Numbered from the stretch's first letter, positions 26,496-35,251 are shown. The stretch: 64,000 bases of DNA from Wylensekiella montiformis (GCF_009697385.1 NZ_VUNL01000008.1:62001-126000), one strand, 5' to 3'. Numbers and translations: made by a program. The notes: generated by a model from the sequence alone, not told the origin.

Positions 26496-27167
26496 TTATC
26501 TATGTGTTTCACGTTCCCGACGATGCCCATGCACCATCTCATTGGTAAGCCGAACGGCTTCCGCCGCATCGCGCGCATAACCGTCTGCTCCGATATGCCT
26601 CGCCCAGGCGGGAGAAATCTGCCGGCCGCCGACCAGAACCTCAAAGTCATGACGCATCTCCTTCTCCCGAAGAAGATCCATCAGTTCACGCTGTTCGGGA
26701 ACGGTCGATGTCATCAGGGCAAAGCCGATAATAACCTCCGCCCTCCAGTCCTTCGCCTGTGCTATAGCCTCAGACGCTGAAACACTGCGGCCGAGGTCCA
26801 GGACTTCAAAACCATGCGCCCGAAGCACCGAGGTCACCAGCTGTTTGCCGATGTCATGAATATCGCCCGACACCGTATAAACTTCAATGCGTCCCTGAGC
26901 CAGCGTTTCCTTTTCCGTCTGATAATCGTCAGACAGGACCTGCAGTACCGTTTCAAAGACATCGGCAGCCAGCAGCATCTGCGGAATATACAAACGGCCG
27001 GCATCAAAATCCCGGCTGAGTTTTTCTGCAGCGGGCAGGACGGCAGAGTGAATGATCTCCAGCAACGGAACCTTGGCATCGTACAGGTATTCCGCCTGAC
27101 GAACCGCCTCGTCCGTATCAAGCTCTGTCAATGCCGCCTGCATGTTCCGAAACCCTTCTGTTTTCAT
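26496..27167 (-). CDS. corrinoid protein, MtmC-like paralogue
   Basis: 223 residues. An N-terminal helical cap (about 1-90) precedes the cobalamin-binding Rossmann domain with DIHDIGKQLV, whose His gives the lower axial cobalt ligand, then DLGRSVSASE and VGGRQISPAW. It shares its build with MtmC/MtbC/MttC, which accept methyl groups from methylamine methyltransferases, but is more divergent than the mtmC at 41842. I start at MKTEGFRNMQ (27167) after GGGAGG. First gene of the unit that also carries pylT and pylSn, behind an attenuator. Specific partner unknown. Confidence 0.85.
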   Translation of the reverse strand: MKTEGFRNMQAALTELDTDEAVRQAEYLYDAKVPLLEIIHSAVLPAAEKLSRDFDAGRLYIPQMLLAADVFETVLQVLSDDYQTEKETLAQGRIEVYTVSGDIHDIGKQLVTSVLRAHGFEVLDLGRSVSASEAIAQAKDWRAEVIIGFALMTSTVPEQRELMDLLREKEMRHDFEVLVGGRQISPAWARHIGADGYARDAAEAVRLTNEMVHGHRRERETHR

Positions 27168-27200
27168 GACCAAACGCGCCTCCCAGCTTCCTGAAAAACA

Positions 27201-27240
27201 CAAAAAGCCCGACAGAACGATACTGTCCGGCTCCCTTGCC
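27201..27240 (-). promoter_or_regulatory. leader hexaloop and terminator (L4) before corrinoid-pylT-pylSn
   Basis: RNA order: hexaloop hairpin GGC-AAGGGA-GCC (27229-27240), whose 3' arm is reused as the 5' arm of the terminator GCCGGACAG...CTGTCGGGC plus T-run (27201-27231). The two folds exclude each other, as in ANTAR-controlled antitermination. Confidence 0.65.
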
Positions 27241-27281
27241 ACCATATGAATAAAAAGATATTTGTATATCTATTTGTTACA

Positions 27282-27310
27282 ATTATAGCACATTTATTTA
27301 CAACATTCAA
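27282..27310 (-). promoter_or_regulatory. promoter of the corrinoid-pylT-pylSn unit
   Basis: Minus strand TTGAAT (27305-27310), 17-base spacer, TATAAT (27282-27287); the leader terminator lies about 45 bases downstream. Confidence 0.7.
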
Positions 27311-27341
27311 TCGATACAGACGATAAAATGAATGCTTTTGT

Positions 27342-27803
27342 TTATTTTTTTAATTCTTCCTGTATTTTTTTCATATCTTCCGCACTGGCTGACCGAAGAA
27401 TCAGACGAATCGACTCGACCGAAACCTCCCGCTGAAACCGCGTCCTGATCTGACTGGTCAGTTCCGCCAGCGTCCATTTGCGAATATCTTCCGGCGGCTG
27501 ACAGGACATGCGCAGAATCTCCAGCCTCTCCTGAGGGGTAAACTTCTCCGGCGCGCCGGAACGCTGCAGATCCGACAACCCTTCCATGCGGTATCGGACA
27601 AATCGATTGCGCCATTTGCGGCAGGTTTTCTCCGAAATGCCGAGCTGACGGCCTATCTCGATATTCTCATGTCCTTCTGCAGCCAGCAGCACGATGCGTG
27701 ACCGCAGATAAAGACGCCGCTCCACAGTCTGGCTGTTGACGTTATGACGCAGGCAGGACTCTTCTTCCGGACTCAGCACAATTCTTGCCGCAACTCTTGG
27801 CAC
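27342..27803 (-). CDS. helix-turn-helix protein from an IS630-type transposase N-terminus
   Basis: 153 residues matching only the DNA-binding half of IS630-family transposases: RARIVLLAAEG-like LRSRIVLLAAEGHENIEIGR, then LGISEKTCRKWRNRF, then a second winged-helix-like part (WTLAELTSQIRTRF). The DDE catalytic domain is absent and no remains of it are seen downstream. It begins (GTG, after AAGGGGG) 26 bases past pylD, in line with the pyl operon. It may be a truncated insertion, or a captured DNA-binding protein acting as regulator; a repressor role is only a guess. Confidence 0.65.
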   Translation of the reverse strand: MPRVAARIVLSPEEESCLRHNVNSQTVERRLYLRSRIVLLAAEGHENIEIGRQLGISEKTCRKWRNRFVRYRMEGLSDLQRSGAPEKFTPQERLEILRMSCQPPEDIRKWTLAELTSQIRTRFQREVSVESIRLILRSASAEDMKKIQEELKK

Positions 27804-27828
27804 AACACCGCCCCCTTCTGCCAATAGT

Positions 27829-28680
27829 TTATCCTATTTTTTGGTTTTCGTCAAAAAGGTGCAGTGCCGCTTCGGCCTGCAATGTACAAGCCATCGCCGC
27901 AACGCCGAGTTCCAGCGGATCGTGAATGACCTGCTGCGCATGACGCGCCATGACAGCCGGCGATACTCCGCAGGGGATTCCCGGCGCGGCGATGATCGTC
28001 TCCGCATCAACCTGATCCAGCCCGATAAGATCGGGCGCTGTTGTCGCTTCGAGGTAAAGATTGCTGGCGGCCAGCGCCTCGTCCAGACTTCCCGCCAGAT
28101 AAAAATGAGAACGACCGCGAAACGCCTCTGTGCGCGCTGGATCGCAATCATAAATGACGATATCAGCGCCGCGGCCGCGCAAAAATTCCGCGCCGTCCCG
28201 GCCGACAACGCCGGCTCCCAAAACCGTCACGGAACGATGATGAAGGTCTCCGGCGCGCGCGGCCAGTGCGGCAGCAAACGCCCGCCCTGTGCAGGCGCTG
28301 TTCTCCACCGAGCAGTGCGCGTGCAGATCAATCATGGTGCAAGTCAGATCATCCGCAATAAAAATCTGTCCGGCTCCCCGCTCCACGGCCTCAGCCATAC
28401 CAGCAGCATCCGGCTGATCCGTCACAAAACAATCCATTCCGATATAGGACAGGATTGCCTCCACACTGTCGGAAAATCCGCCGATAATGCCCTGCCCTGT
28501 TGTCAGCGGAATAATACCTACCCGGGCCGTATGAAGCCGCTTCAGGAAGCGGCTGTCCCCGCCTGCCGCCAGCATGGCAAGTCCCGCCAGGCCGTATCCC
28601 GTCTGACTGGTCAGCTCTTCATCATGCAGGGCCATCCGCCGCCGGATATGCTGAATATCGTTCTCTGTCAGTCTGGTCAT
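27829..28680 (-). CDS. pylD: 3-methylornithyl-N6-lysine dehydrogenase (pyrrolysine synthesis)
   Basis: 283 residues. A Rossmann NAD site VTVLGAGVVGRDGAEFL lies at about residues 151-167. The N-terminal part (ALHDEELTSQTGYGLAGLA) and GIIPLTTGQGIIGGFSDSV match PylD. The enzyme oxidises the lysine-methylornithine amide, which cyclises to L-pyrrolysine. The start shares ATGA with the pylC stop. Stop is TAA. Confidence 0.95.
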   Translation of the reverse strand: MTRLTENDIQHIRRRMALHDEELTSQTGYGLAGLAMLAAGGDSRFLKRLHTARVGIIPLTTGQGIIGGFSDSVEAILSYIGMDCFVTDQPDAAGMAEAVERGAGQIFIADDLTCTMIDLHAHCSVENSACTGRAFAAALAARAGDLHHRSVTVLGAGVVGRDGAEFLRGRGADIVIYDCDPARTEAFRGRSHFYLAGSLDEALAASNLYLEATTAPDLIGLDQVDAETIIAAPGIPCGVSPAVMARHAQQVIHDPLELGVAAMACTLQAEAALHLFDENQKIG

Positions 28681-29885
28681 AGTACATACTCCCTTTCATC
28701 GCAATCCGTCAGATTCTCATCGAGCTCCGGACACTCCAAATGCTCCTGATCCAGTATCGTTCGAATAACCTCCTCATGTTTTTTCCATGCTTCTTTGCGG
28801 CTGTCCGCTGTGATCATCAATGTCGCAGCCCAGCTCGCGCGGCCCGGCCGATAATTCGTCAAAGCCTCGTCCGCGCCAAAGAAACCATACGTCCAGTTCA
28901 ATGCCCCCTGCGTGCCCATGATATGTTCGCCTACAAAGCGCAGCTGGCCGGCCGCGACATAAATGTGTTCATAAATCACACCGCGTTCCGGGCAGCGGGG
29001 ACAGCACAGCACGCCTCCGCTGCCGATTCCCTCTGCATAAATGGCCGGAGGAACCACTCCTGTCGAATGATACACGGCGGTCAGCGTCTGACTTGGCAGG
29101 CGCGCATCAATTTCCAGTACCTTAAGCTGGCCGTCATTGAGAATCGCTTCCACATCCATGATTCCATCGAGCTTGACCATTTCCGCAAGCTCTCCCGCAC
29201 ATTTCGCAAAATCACTCTGCAATTTCGGACTGAGACCGCTGGGACAGATGACCCGTTTGCAATCGTACCGGTCGTCCATTTCCAGCTCCGTAACCTCAAA
29301 CGTCCACATCCGGCCCTTCTCGGCAATAATCTCAATCGAATACGACGGGCCTTCCAGATATTCCTGCACCACAACATCAGTCAGGCCGGGATGCCTGGCC
29401 TGATAAAGTTCCAGTTTGGCGCGTTCTGAGATTCGGCATACGCCCTCGCTGCCGCTGCGGTCGGAAGGCTTGGCAATAACGGGGAACGAGCAATTTGGCC
29501 AATAGCGCGGCGACGGAACGCCAAGCTTATGGAACATAGCATCGGACGCCAGCTTGGAGCGGGTAATGCGATAGGCATCCATACAAAACATCATCTTCAC
29601 ACCGCATTCCCGCGCCGTTTCATCGATCACCGACAGGACGGGAAGCTTTTCCAGCGCGGGAATGATAAAATCATGTTCCCGCATGACCTGCTGAAGCTTA
29701 TCCGCTTCCATGATGTCAAAACAGAGAAATGTGTCAGCCATCGCCGAAGCCGCACAATCCGGGTCCAGATCTACCACCGTAACCTGCCAACCGGATTTTT
29801 TCATTAAATAGACAGCCTCAACACCCTGCAGCTTGCCGCCGAGCACCAGCACCTTTTTCTTCCTGCTGCCATGTTCTTCATTCAT
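28677..29885 (-). CDS. pylC: 3-methylornithine--L-lysine ligase (pyrrolysine synthesis)
   Basis: 402 residues of the ATP-grasp superfamily: VLVLGGKLQGVEAVYLMKK at the N-terminus, VIAKPSDRSGSEGV for the ATP loop, VVQEYLEGPSYSIEI, and the metal-binding EIDARLPSQT. PylC joins (3R)-3-methyl-D-ornithine to the side-chain amine of lysine with ATP. It overlaps pylB and pylD by four bases each, so the three are translated as one block. Confidence 0.95.
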   Translation of the reverse strand: MNEEHGSRKKKVLVLGGKLQGVEAVYLMKKSGWQVTVVDLDPDCAASAMADTFLCFDIMEADKLQQVMREHDFIIPALEKLPVLSVIDETARECGVKMMFCMDAYRITRSKLASDAMFHKLGVPSPRYWPNCSFPVIAKPSDRSGSEGVCRISERAKLELYQARHPGLTDVVVQEYLEGPSYSIEIIAEKGRMWTFEVTELEMDDRYDCKRVICPSGLSPKLQSDFAKCAGELAEMVKLDGIMDVEAILNDGQLKVLEIDARLPSQTLTAVYHSTGVVPPAIYAEGIGSGGVLCCPRCPERGVIYEHIYVAAGQLRFVGEHIMGTQGALNWTYGFFGADEALTNYRPGRASWAATLMITADSRKEAWKKHEEVIRTILDQEHLECPELDENLTDCDEREYVL

Positions 29886-30973
29886 ACAGATACCCTCTTT
29901 CTCTCATTCCGGCAATCCTGACGATGGGCCACGTCCAGCCACTGCGCATATTGTTTCGATGATGCGGCCCGAAGCCCGCAGCGTGCCAGCACCGGCTGAA
30001 TTCCCTGAACGGTACGGGCTCCGTCGCCAATATCCTTCTCGCTCTGCGCAACACCGGCCAGTCCGGCATCCGGCGGAATCAGCGAAGTGACCACATTGGC
30101 TCCTGCATCCAAACGGGATTTCAGCCCCTGCAGCCCCTCCACATCCAGCGAAGCCGGAATCAGACGATTCGGGAACAGCAGCCGCATCACTGCGATCAAA
30201 TTGAGTTCCCGGCTGCAGCTTCCCGCCTGCACGTTTTCCAATGGCGTCCCCTTCTGCGGTACGAAAGTCATGGTACGAACCTGTCGTGCCCCGAGCAGTT
30301 CCATCTGGCGAAGGGAATGAATCTGATCGGCCGTGGTATCGCCCACCCCGGTCAGCAATCCTTCTTCGACCAGCAGTCCATATCGACGGGCCGACAGCTT
30401 GCGCTCCCAGCGTTCCTGATAGGGCTGGTCCAGACGCAGGCGGTCGTAAAGTGCAGGCGTATGCGTCTCCTGATACAGCGCGTACCAGTCGGCGCCGGCC
30501 TCCCGCAAATAGGGCAGCAGTCGCTCTGGGACAATTCCCGGCGACACCATCAGTGGCAGCCCTGTCTCTTCACGGACCGCACGGATAAGTTCGAGCAGCC
30601 GCTCATAGCCGCGTTCACCGTCATTCAGATAATATGGATCTTCCCCCATGGTCAGATCCAAAAGGTTTACACCGGAATCCTTTAGACGCACCGCCGCTTC
30701 CAGAATCTCCTCCCGGCTTCTGCGATACCGGATGCTTTGCCGGTTCTGACTGCGGAATCCGCAAAAGCGGCAGCCGTTTCGGCAATAGGTAGAAAAATAA
30801 ACAAATCCGTACAAAAAAACCTCAGGGCCGAAATTCTGCTGACGAATCCGGCGCGCCTCCCGAAACAGCGCATCACGTTCCGCCGGATCCGTAAGTTCCA
30901 GCATATAGGCCAGCTCCGCGTGGCTTAGTTCCGCTCCGCAGCGATTGCGAAAAAGGATCTGCTTGATATTCAT
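29882..30973 (-). CDS. pylB: methylornithine synthase (radical SAM, pyrrolysine synthesis)
   Basis: 363 residues. The radical-SAM cluster motif is YCRNGCRFCGF with Cys 64, 68 and 71. LLDLTMGEDPYYL and PIPASLDVEG-like segments (LIPASLDVEGL) fit PylB, a lysine 2,3-mutase-like enzyme making 3-methylornithine from lysine. It would act in the anaerobic cytoplasm with a 4Fe-4S cluster. I start at MNIKQILFR (30973) with GAGGAGGGG upstream, 14 bases after pylSc. Confidence 0.95.
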   Translation of the reverse strand: MNIKQILFRNRCGAELSHAELAYMLELTDPAERDALFREARRIRQQNFGPEVFLYGFVYFSTYCRNGCRFCGFRSQNRQSIRYRRSREEILEAAVRLKDSGVNLLDLTMGEDPYYLNDGERGYERLLELIRAVREETGLPLMVSPGIVPERLLPYLREAGADWYALYQETHTPALYDRLRLDQPYQERWERKLSARRYGLLVEEGLLTGVGDTTADQIHSLRQMELLGARQVRTMTFVPQKGTPLENVQAGSCSRELNLIAVMRLLFPNRLIPASLDVEGLQGLKSRLDAGANVVTSLIPPDAGLAGVAQSEKDIGDGARTVQGIQPVLARCGLRAASSKQYAQWLDVAHRQDCRNERKRVSV

Positions 30974-30986
30974 GGTTTTCCCCTCC

Positions 30987-31835
30987 TCAGGACAGATTGA
31001 GACGCACCCCGTCAAGATAAGCCAGACTGCGGCTGTACGGTTTGACATGACGGGCGCCCTCTTTCATCATGGCCAGCCGTTCCAGTCCGAATCCCCATCC
31101 TACCCAGGTCGAATCAATCCCCCAGGCATCGTCGAGAACATGCGGGCCCATGGCGCCGGAAGCCGCTTCGATTCCCTGCCAGGTCACATCCATGGTATCG
31201 CCGTAAACGACCGATTCTTCCCGTTCCAGCCGGAAATCCGGCAACCCCGCTGCCTCCATGACCAGTTTGGCAAAATCCCGTAAATGCGCCAGACGCTCTT
31301 CCGGATCCAGCCCCCACTCCACGAGGTTCAGCATCGTAAACTCATTCAAGTGCGTACTGCCCTGCGACTCCTTGCGGAAGCATGACCCCACTTCAAAAAT
31401 ACGAATTGGCCCGCTCCAAAGCCGCATCAGGCTTTTGGACACATCATAGAGATTCGGGGCCAGCATCGGCCTGAGGCACCGGTTCTTATCCAGCCAGAAC
31501 ACCTGGGAAAACAATGCGTGCCGATCATCGATCGTCATGCGCGCCAGCATCTGCCGGGAAAGAATCGTCGGCGTCGTCACCTGCACAAAGCCGACTCCCG
31601 TCAGGACGTCAACCAGTTTTTCCGTCAGGCGGCATACGGCAGGGCGCCGGACAGACTCGCGGAAGGTATCCAGCCGGCGGCGTCCACGGGAAGCGAGCTC
31701 CTTTTCCCGCAAGTAGAACGTCTTATCCCGTTCACGCGTTGAACAGAACCACTCATCCAGAACCTCATCACCGCCCAGTTCCACCAAGCGTTCGCGCTGT
31801 GTTTTTGTCCAATGGATACGATCTGACCACTCCAT
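30987..31835 (-). CDS. pylSc: pyrrolysyl-tRNA synthetase catalytic subunit
   Basis: 282 residues, class II synthetase core. Motif 2 FRKESQG, motif 3 GFGLERL, and the pyrrolysine pocket: LAPNLY, Asn in FTMLN, Tyr in VVYGDT and Trp in TWVGWG. SGAMGPH and LDGVRLN at the end resemble the Desulfitobacterium-type bacterial PylSc rather than the fused archaeal enzyme. It charges pylT with pyrrolysine, with PylSn binding the tRNA. The ATG at 31835 follows AAGGAG; a GTG at 31844 sharing bases with the stop of the upstream activase gene is the alternative start. Confidence 0.95.
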   Translation of the reverse strand: MEWSDRIHWTKTQRERLVELGGDEVLDEWFCSTRERDKTFYLREKELASRGRRRLDTFRESVRRPAVCRLTEKLVDVLTGVGFVQVTTPTILSRQMLARMTIDDRHALFSQVFWLDKNRCLRPMLAPNLYDVSKSLMRLWSGPIRIFEVGSCFRKESQGSTHLNEFTMLNLVEWGLDPEERLAHLRDFAKLVMEAAGLPDFRLEREESVVYGDTMDVTWQGIEAASGAMGPHVLDDAWGIDSTWVGWGFGLERLAMMKEGARHVKPYSRSLAYLDGVRLNLS

Positions 31836-31840
31836 GCTTC

Positions 31841-33739
31841 TCACTTCTCCTTCGAATGATCCGGAAACATCGTTCCCTCAAAGAATAATCGCTGAAAATC
31901 CGTCTGGCTCGCCGCCTCAACAAACCGGATTTGGCGGGACAGCTCTCCTGCCTTATCGCGCAGATCCCGGTCAAACAAAGCGGCAAGCGCTCCCTCGCTG
32001 GCCGCATTGCCGATGCTTTCAATGACTGCGCCGGGACAAAGGGGAAACATCCGAATCCGGCAGGCATTCTCCTTATCGATGTAGCTGCCGAAGGCCCCGG
32101 CCAGCAAGATCCGCTCAGGAGCCTTTCCGCCGCCGGCGCGAATGAGCAGAACCGCACCGGCATACAGTGCGCCTTTCGCCAGCTGAACGGCCCGTACATC
32201 CTTCTGCGTAATGACCAGTTCTTTGCCCGTCCCCGACTCCTCGGCCGTCGCGAGAACAAACTCCCGGCTGTGGCGCCCTGCCGGCCGCAGCCGCGGAGAA
32301 TCCGTCTCCTTGCGAAACGTCCCGTCCGGCCCGATCAAACCACAGCGAACGAACTCGGCGATGACGTCGATAATCCCTGATCCGCAGATGCCTTTGGGCT
32401 TTCCTCCGCCGATCACCCGGCAGAAAGGCAGCCCCGTTGCCGCATCGATGCGAACCCTCTCGATCGCTCCCGGTGCGGCCCGCATCCCGCAGGAAATTTC
32501 CGCTCCCTCCAGCGCCGGGCCGGTCGCACAGGAAGTAGACCAGATGCCCTCTGCATCGCCATAATCGATCTCGCCGTTCGTTCCGATGTCAATCACCATC
32601 GTCCGGACCGGCTGCTGATCCAAGCGTTCAGCAAGCAGGACGGCCACGTTATCTGCACCGACGAATCCCGCTTCGATCGGCAGGCAGGAAACATCTCCGA
32701 ACTGCGGTACCTTCAGCCCAAGCTGCCCGGCCGGCAAAGTGACCGGGCGGCGCAGAACGGAAACAAACGGCGATTTGCCGATTCTTTCCGGATCGAGTCC
32801 CAGAAAAAGATGCTCCATAACGGTGTTGCCGGCAACGATCATTTCGTAGATCCGCTCCGCGCGAATCCCGGCTTTCTCCGCCAGATCTCCGGCCAGCCGC
32901 CCGATATCCTGACGGACCAGATCTGCAAGCTGCCGAAGTCCGTCTGAATGCATCATGACATGAGAAATCCGGGAAACTACATCATCACCGCAGCATATCT
33001 GCCCGTTCATACAGGAACATCGCGCCAAAACCCGCCCTGTGGAGAGATCCGCCAGCGATGCCGCAATGGTCGTAGTACCGAGATCCACAGCCATTCCATA
33101 TAATTCAGGATTTTCTGTCTCGGGAACAGGTCCGGCATCAATGATCTCCGTTGCCTCTCCGGATGACAGAAAAACCGCCTGAACCCGCCAGCGGCACTTA
33201 CGCAGCAGTGCCGGCAGGCGAAGGAGCAGCCCGTACCGGCAGCATGTCTTCTCCTTCATGCGCCCCGTTTCACAAGCTACCGCCTCGCACAAACGCTCTT
33301 CATCCGAGCGAAAATCCTCCAGCGACGGAGGAGACATCGTCACACATACGGATTGAACGCGCGGATTCAACAGGAACCTTGCCCGCCTGCCCCGCTCGAC
33401 AATCACTCCTTGCTCAGTCCGGCTCTCCGCCGGGATTTCCACCGTGGCGTCCTGATAAAGCTCCAGGCAACAGGCCAGACGGAAATTTTTTTGCCGTTCC
33501 TGCAGCGTCAGACATTTTTTCTCGTTCCAGGTCAGAGGATTTACGGCGCCTTCACGGATCAGATTCTGCATAGGCCGTCCTTTGATATGAACCCGCACCT
33601 TGCATTTTCCGCAAGTACCGTGTCCGCCGCAGACCGCCCGGATCTCCAGCCCGTTCTGCCGGATCGTTTCCAGCACCGTTTCCCGCTGTCGGACCTTGAT
33701 GCGCCGTCCTGACGGCTGGAACAAAATTCTCACTGCCAT
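31841..33739 (-). CDS. ATP-dependent corrinoid reductive activase with N-terminal 2Fe-2S domain
   Basis: 632 residues. The N-terminal plant-type ferredoxin has Cys 37, 43 and 46 (CGGHGTCGKC) and a later Cys in RLACC; the C-terminal RACo/DUF4445 domain has an ASKHA-type ATPase fold (VDLGTTTIAASLADL, VIDIGTNGEIDY, GICGSGIIDVIAE). Such proteins (RACo, bacterial counterparts of RamA) reduce inactive Co(II) corrinoid back to Co(I) using ATP. Here it would serve MtmC or the pyl-linked corrinoid protein. First gene after mtmB and ahead of pylSc. Start at MAVRILFQ after AGGCGG. Confidence 0.9.
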   Translation of the reverse strand: MAVRILFQPSGRRIKVRQRETVLETIRQNGLEIRAVCGGHGTCGKCKVRVHIKGRPMQNLIREGAVNPLTWNEKKCLTLQERQKNFRLACCLELYQDATVEIPAESRTEQGVIVERGRRARFLLNPRVQSVCVTMSPPSLEDFRSDEERLCEAVACETGRMKEKTCCRYGLLLRLPALLRKCRWRVQAVFLSSGEATEIIDAGPVPETENPELYGMAVDLGTTTIAASLADLSTGRVLARCSCMNGQICCGDDVVSRISHVMMHSDGLRQLADLVRQDIGRLAGDLAEKAGIRAERIYEMIVAGNTVMEHLFLGLDPERIGKSPFVSVLRRPVTLPAGQLGLKVPQFGDVSCLPIEAGFVGADNVAVLLAERLDQQPVRTMVIDIGTNGEIDYGDAEGIWSTSCATGPALEGAEISCGMRAAPGAIERVRIDAATGLPFCRVIGGGKPKGICGSGIIDVIAEFVRCGLIGPDGTFRKETDSPRLRPAGRHSREFVLATAEESGTGKELVITQKDVRAVQLAKGALYAGAVLLIRAGGGKAPERILLAGAFGSYIDKENACRIRMFPLCPGAVIESIGNAASEGALAALFDRDLRDKAGELSRQIRFVEAASQTDFQRLFFEGTMFPDHSKEK

Positions 33740-33786
33740 CGCTCTTCCGCCTTTCTTCTGCTGCATGACCGCTTACCGGAACAGAA

Positions 33787-33830
33787 AAAGGGTCCAGGAG
33801 TTCCGGCCCTGCGAAACTTCTGTACCCTTT
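33787..33830 (-). terminator. terminator/alternative hairpin between mtmB and the activase-pyl genes
   Basis: Minus strand AAAGGGT pairs with ACCCTTT (followed by TTCT) across a loop holding CAGG/CCTG. A competing stem CCGGAAC/GTTCCGG (33800-33806 with 33776-33782) would break it, so partial readthrough into the pyl genes is plausible. Confidence 0.55.
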
Positions 33831-33844
33831 CCCCTTAGAACACG

Positions 33845-35251
33845 TTACAACAGGCTTTTCTTTTTTGTCCAATAATCCAGTCCGAGATCCGTCATGATCC
33901 TGACCGCTTCATCATAGACATCAAGATATTCCTGCGTCGGCAATAATGTCGTCGTATCGTAGCACGCTTCAAACGGCTTGCCAACCGGAGCAGTTTTATA
34001 ATCCTTCTCATACATGCTAATCAGCTTGTCGAGAATCGCATTAACCTTCTCCGTCTCCATACCGGCAACGGCATGCGCACATTCTCCCATGAAGCGGGCT
34101 TCCATACCCGTTGTGAAGTTCGTGGCCACACCCTTGCTGGCTGCAACACCGGAAAGAACCTCCCGGCCGCTGCATGTATCGGTGATGGCCTGCGCCGCTG
34201 TTTCCAGCAGGCACATGACCGTACACGGTCCAGCCGTCGTATAATACTGATTGCCCATCATCAGATCCAGATGCGACTCGATGGCCATGCAGGCGTGTCC
34301 AGCAATAGCCAGCGTCTCCCTGGACGTGGTATTGCCCCAGCGCACATGCGTCGGACCATCAAGATGCCAGGTAGCCTGCATCATGACAAAGGAATTCAGC
34401 GTCGTAGCTACATCCACGATCGTGGTCTCTTCAAGGCCGCCGGCATAGCCGCCGTAAATCGGCATCTGCTCGCACATGATCATATCGCTGCTCAGTACAT
34501 AATGCGCATCAAAAGTGAGTGCACTGACATCAATCTTGAGCTCATTGAGCTGCGATACTTCATGGCTGTCGGTCGTCCTCATGCCGCCTGGAAAATCTGC
34601 AGCGATTGCTCCGGCAGCGGAAAGGGATGTTTCATTCCCCTAAAGCCCCATGCCGCAGCGTCCGGCACGCATCTGTGCTTCACGAACCGCCTTGGCCTCT
34701 GCTTTCACAGCAGCGATTTCCCAAGGGGACCCCGGCGTCGGATCCTTGCCCTTGATCGTCTGCAAAACGCCATCCACAATGGTATCTACGATCGGCTCCT
34801 GCGCATAGGACTGATGAATCGCCTGGAAATACTCTTCCGAGCAGGGAGCGCCGGTCGGTCCGCCCTGAATGATCGGCGCCCGTTTATCATCATGTCGGCG
34901 GCAGGCAATGGTGCGTCCATTCACACCCGGCACACCATACTGCGCGCTCTTCGGTGCATTTTCCACCGAGGCCAGGATCTCTTCTTCCGTATACTTGATG
35001 ACGCGATGCGTATCGATGCAATAAACGCCACAAGTTGCCAACAGCTCCAGTCCTGCCAGGAACAAATTGCTGCAAAGCTTCTCATCCGTAGGAATGATCG
35101 TATGCTTGTCCATTTTGATCCCGTATTTCTTCTTGAGCTTCATGGCCGTCTGGGGAATGATCTTAAAATCCCAGTCTTTTTCGTCGACCTTTTCCCCTGT
35201 TTTTGCCCGGTCATAGACATCCATGACCGTAATGGTTCTGGCCAATGTCAT
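33845..35251 (-). CDS. mtmB: monomethylamine:corrinoid methyltransferase with in-frame UAG (pyrrolysine)
   Basis: 468 residues if UAG at codon 204 is read as pyrrolysine; Methanosarcina MtmB is similar in length with Pyl near 202. Before the codon: DTHRVIKYTEEEI, IIQGGPTGAP and GRCGMGL; after it: GNETSLSAAG, TDSHEVSQLNELKID, MPIYGGYAGGLEETT and FTTGMEARFMGE, all continuous with the MtmB family. The TIM-barrel enzyme binds methylamine on the pyrrolysine ring and transfers its methyl to the Co(I) corrinoid of MtmC, releasing ammonium. AAAAGGAGGG precedes the ATG. Its leader has an attenuator. Any standard gene finder will split it in two. Confidence 0.96.
34640..34642 (-). other. UAG codon decoded as pyrrolysine in mtmB (codon 204)
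   Basis: The frame reads GGC ATG GGG CTT TAG GGG AAT GAA ACA. The same Gly-Met-Gly-X-Pyl-Gly-X-Glu-Thr context occurs in known MtmB proteins, and coding similarity continues unbroken on both sides. Confidence 0.95.

Noticed and set aside
27342-27803. complete IS630 insertion after pylD
   Set aside because: No DDE domain, no terminal inverted repeats and no TA duplication could be seen; only the DNA-binding half is present.
33845-35251. mtmB as a pseudogene split by a stop mutation
   Set aside because: The stop is UAG at the exact pyrrolysine position, both halves are well conserved, and the full pyl set is adjacent.
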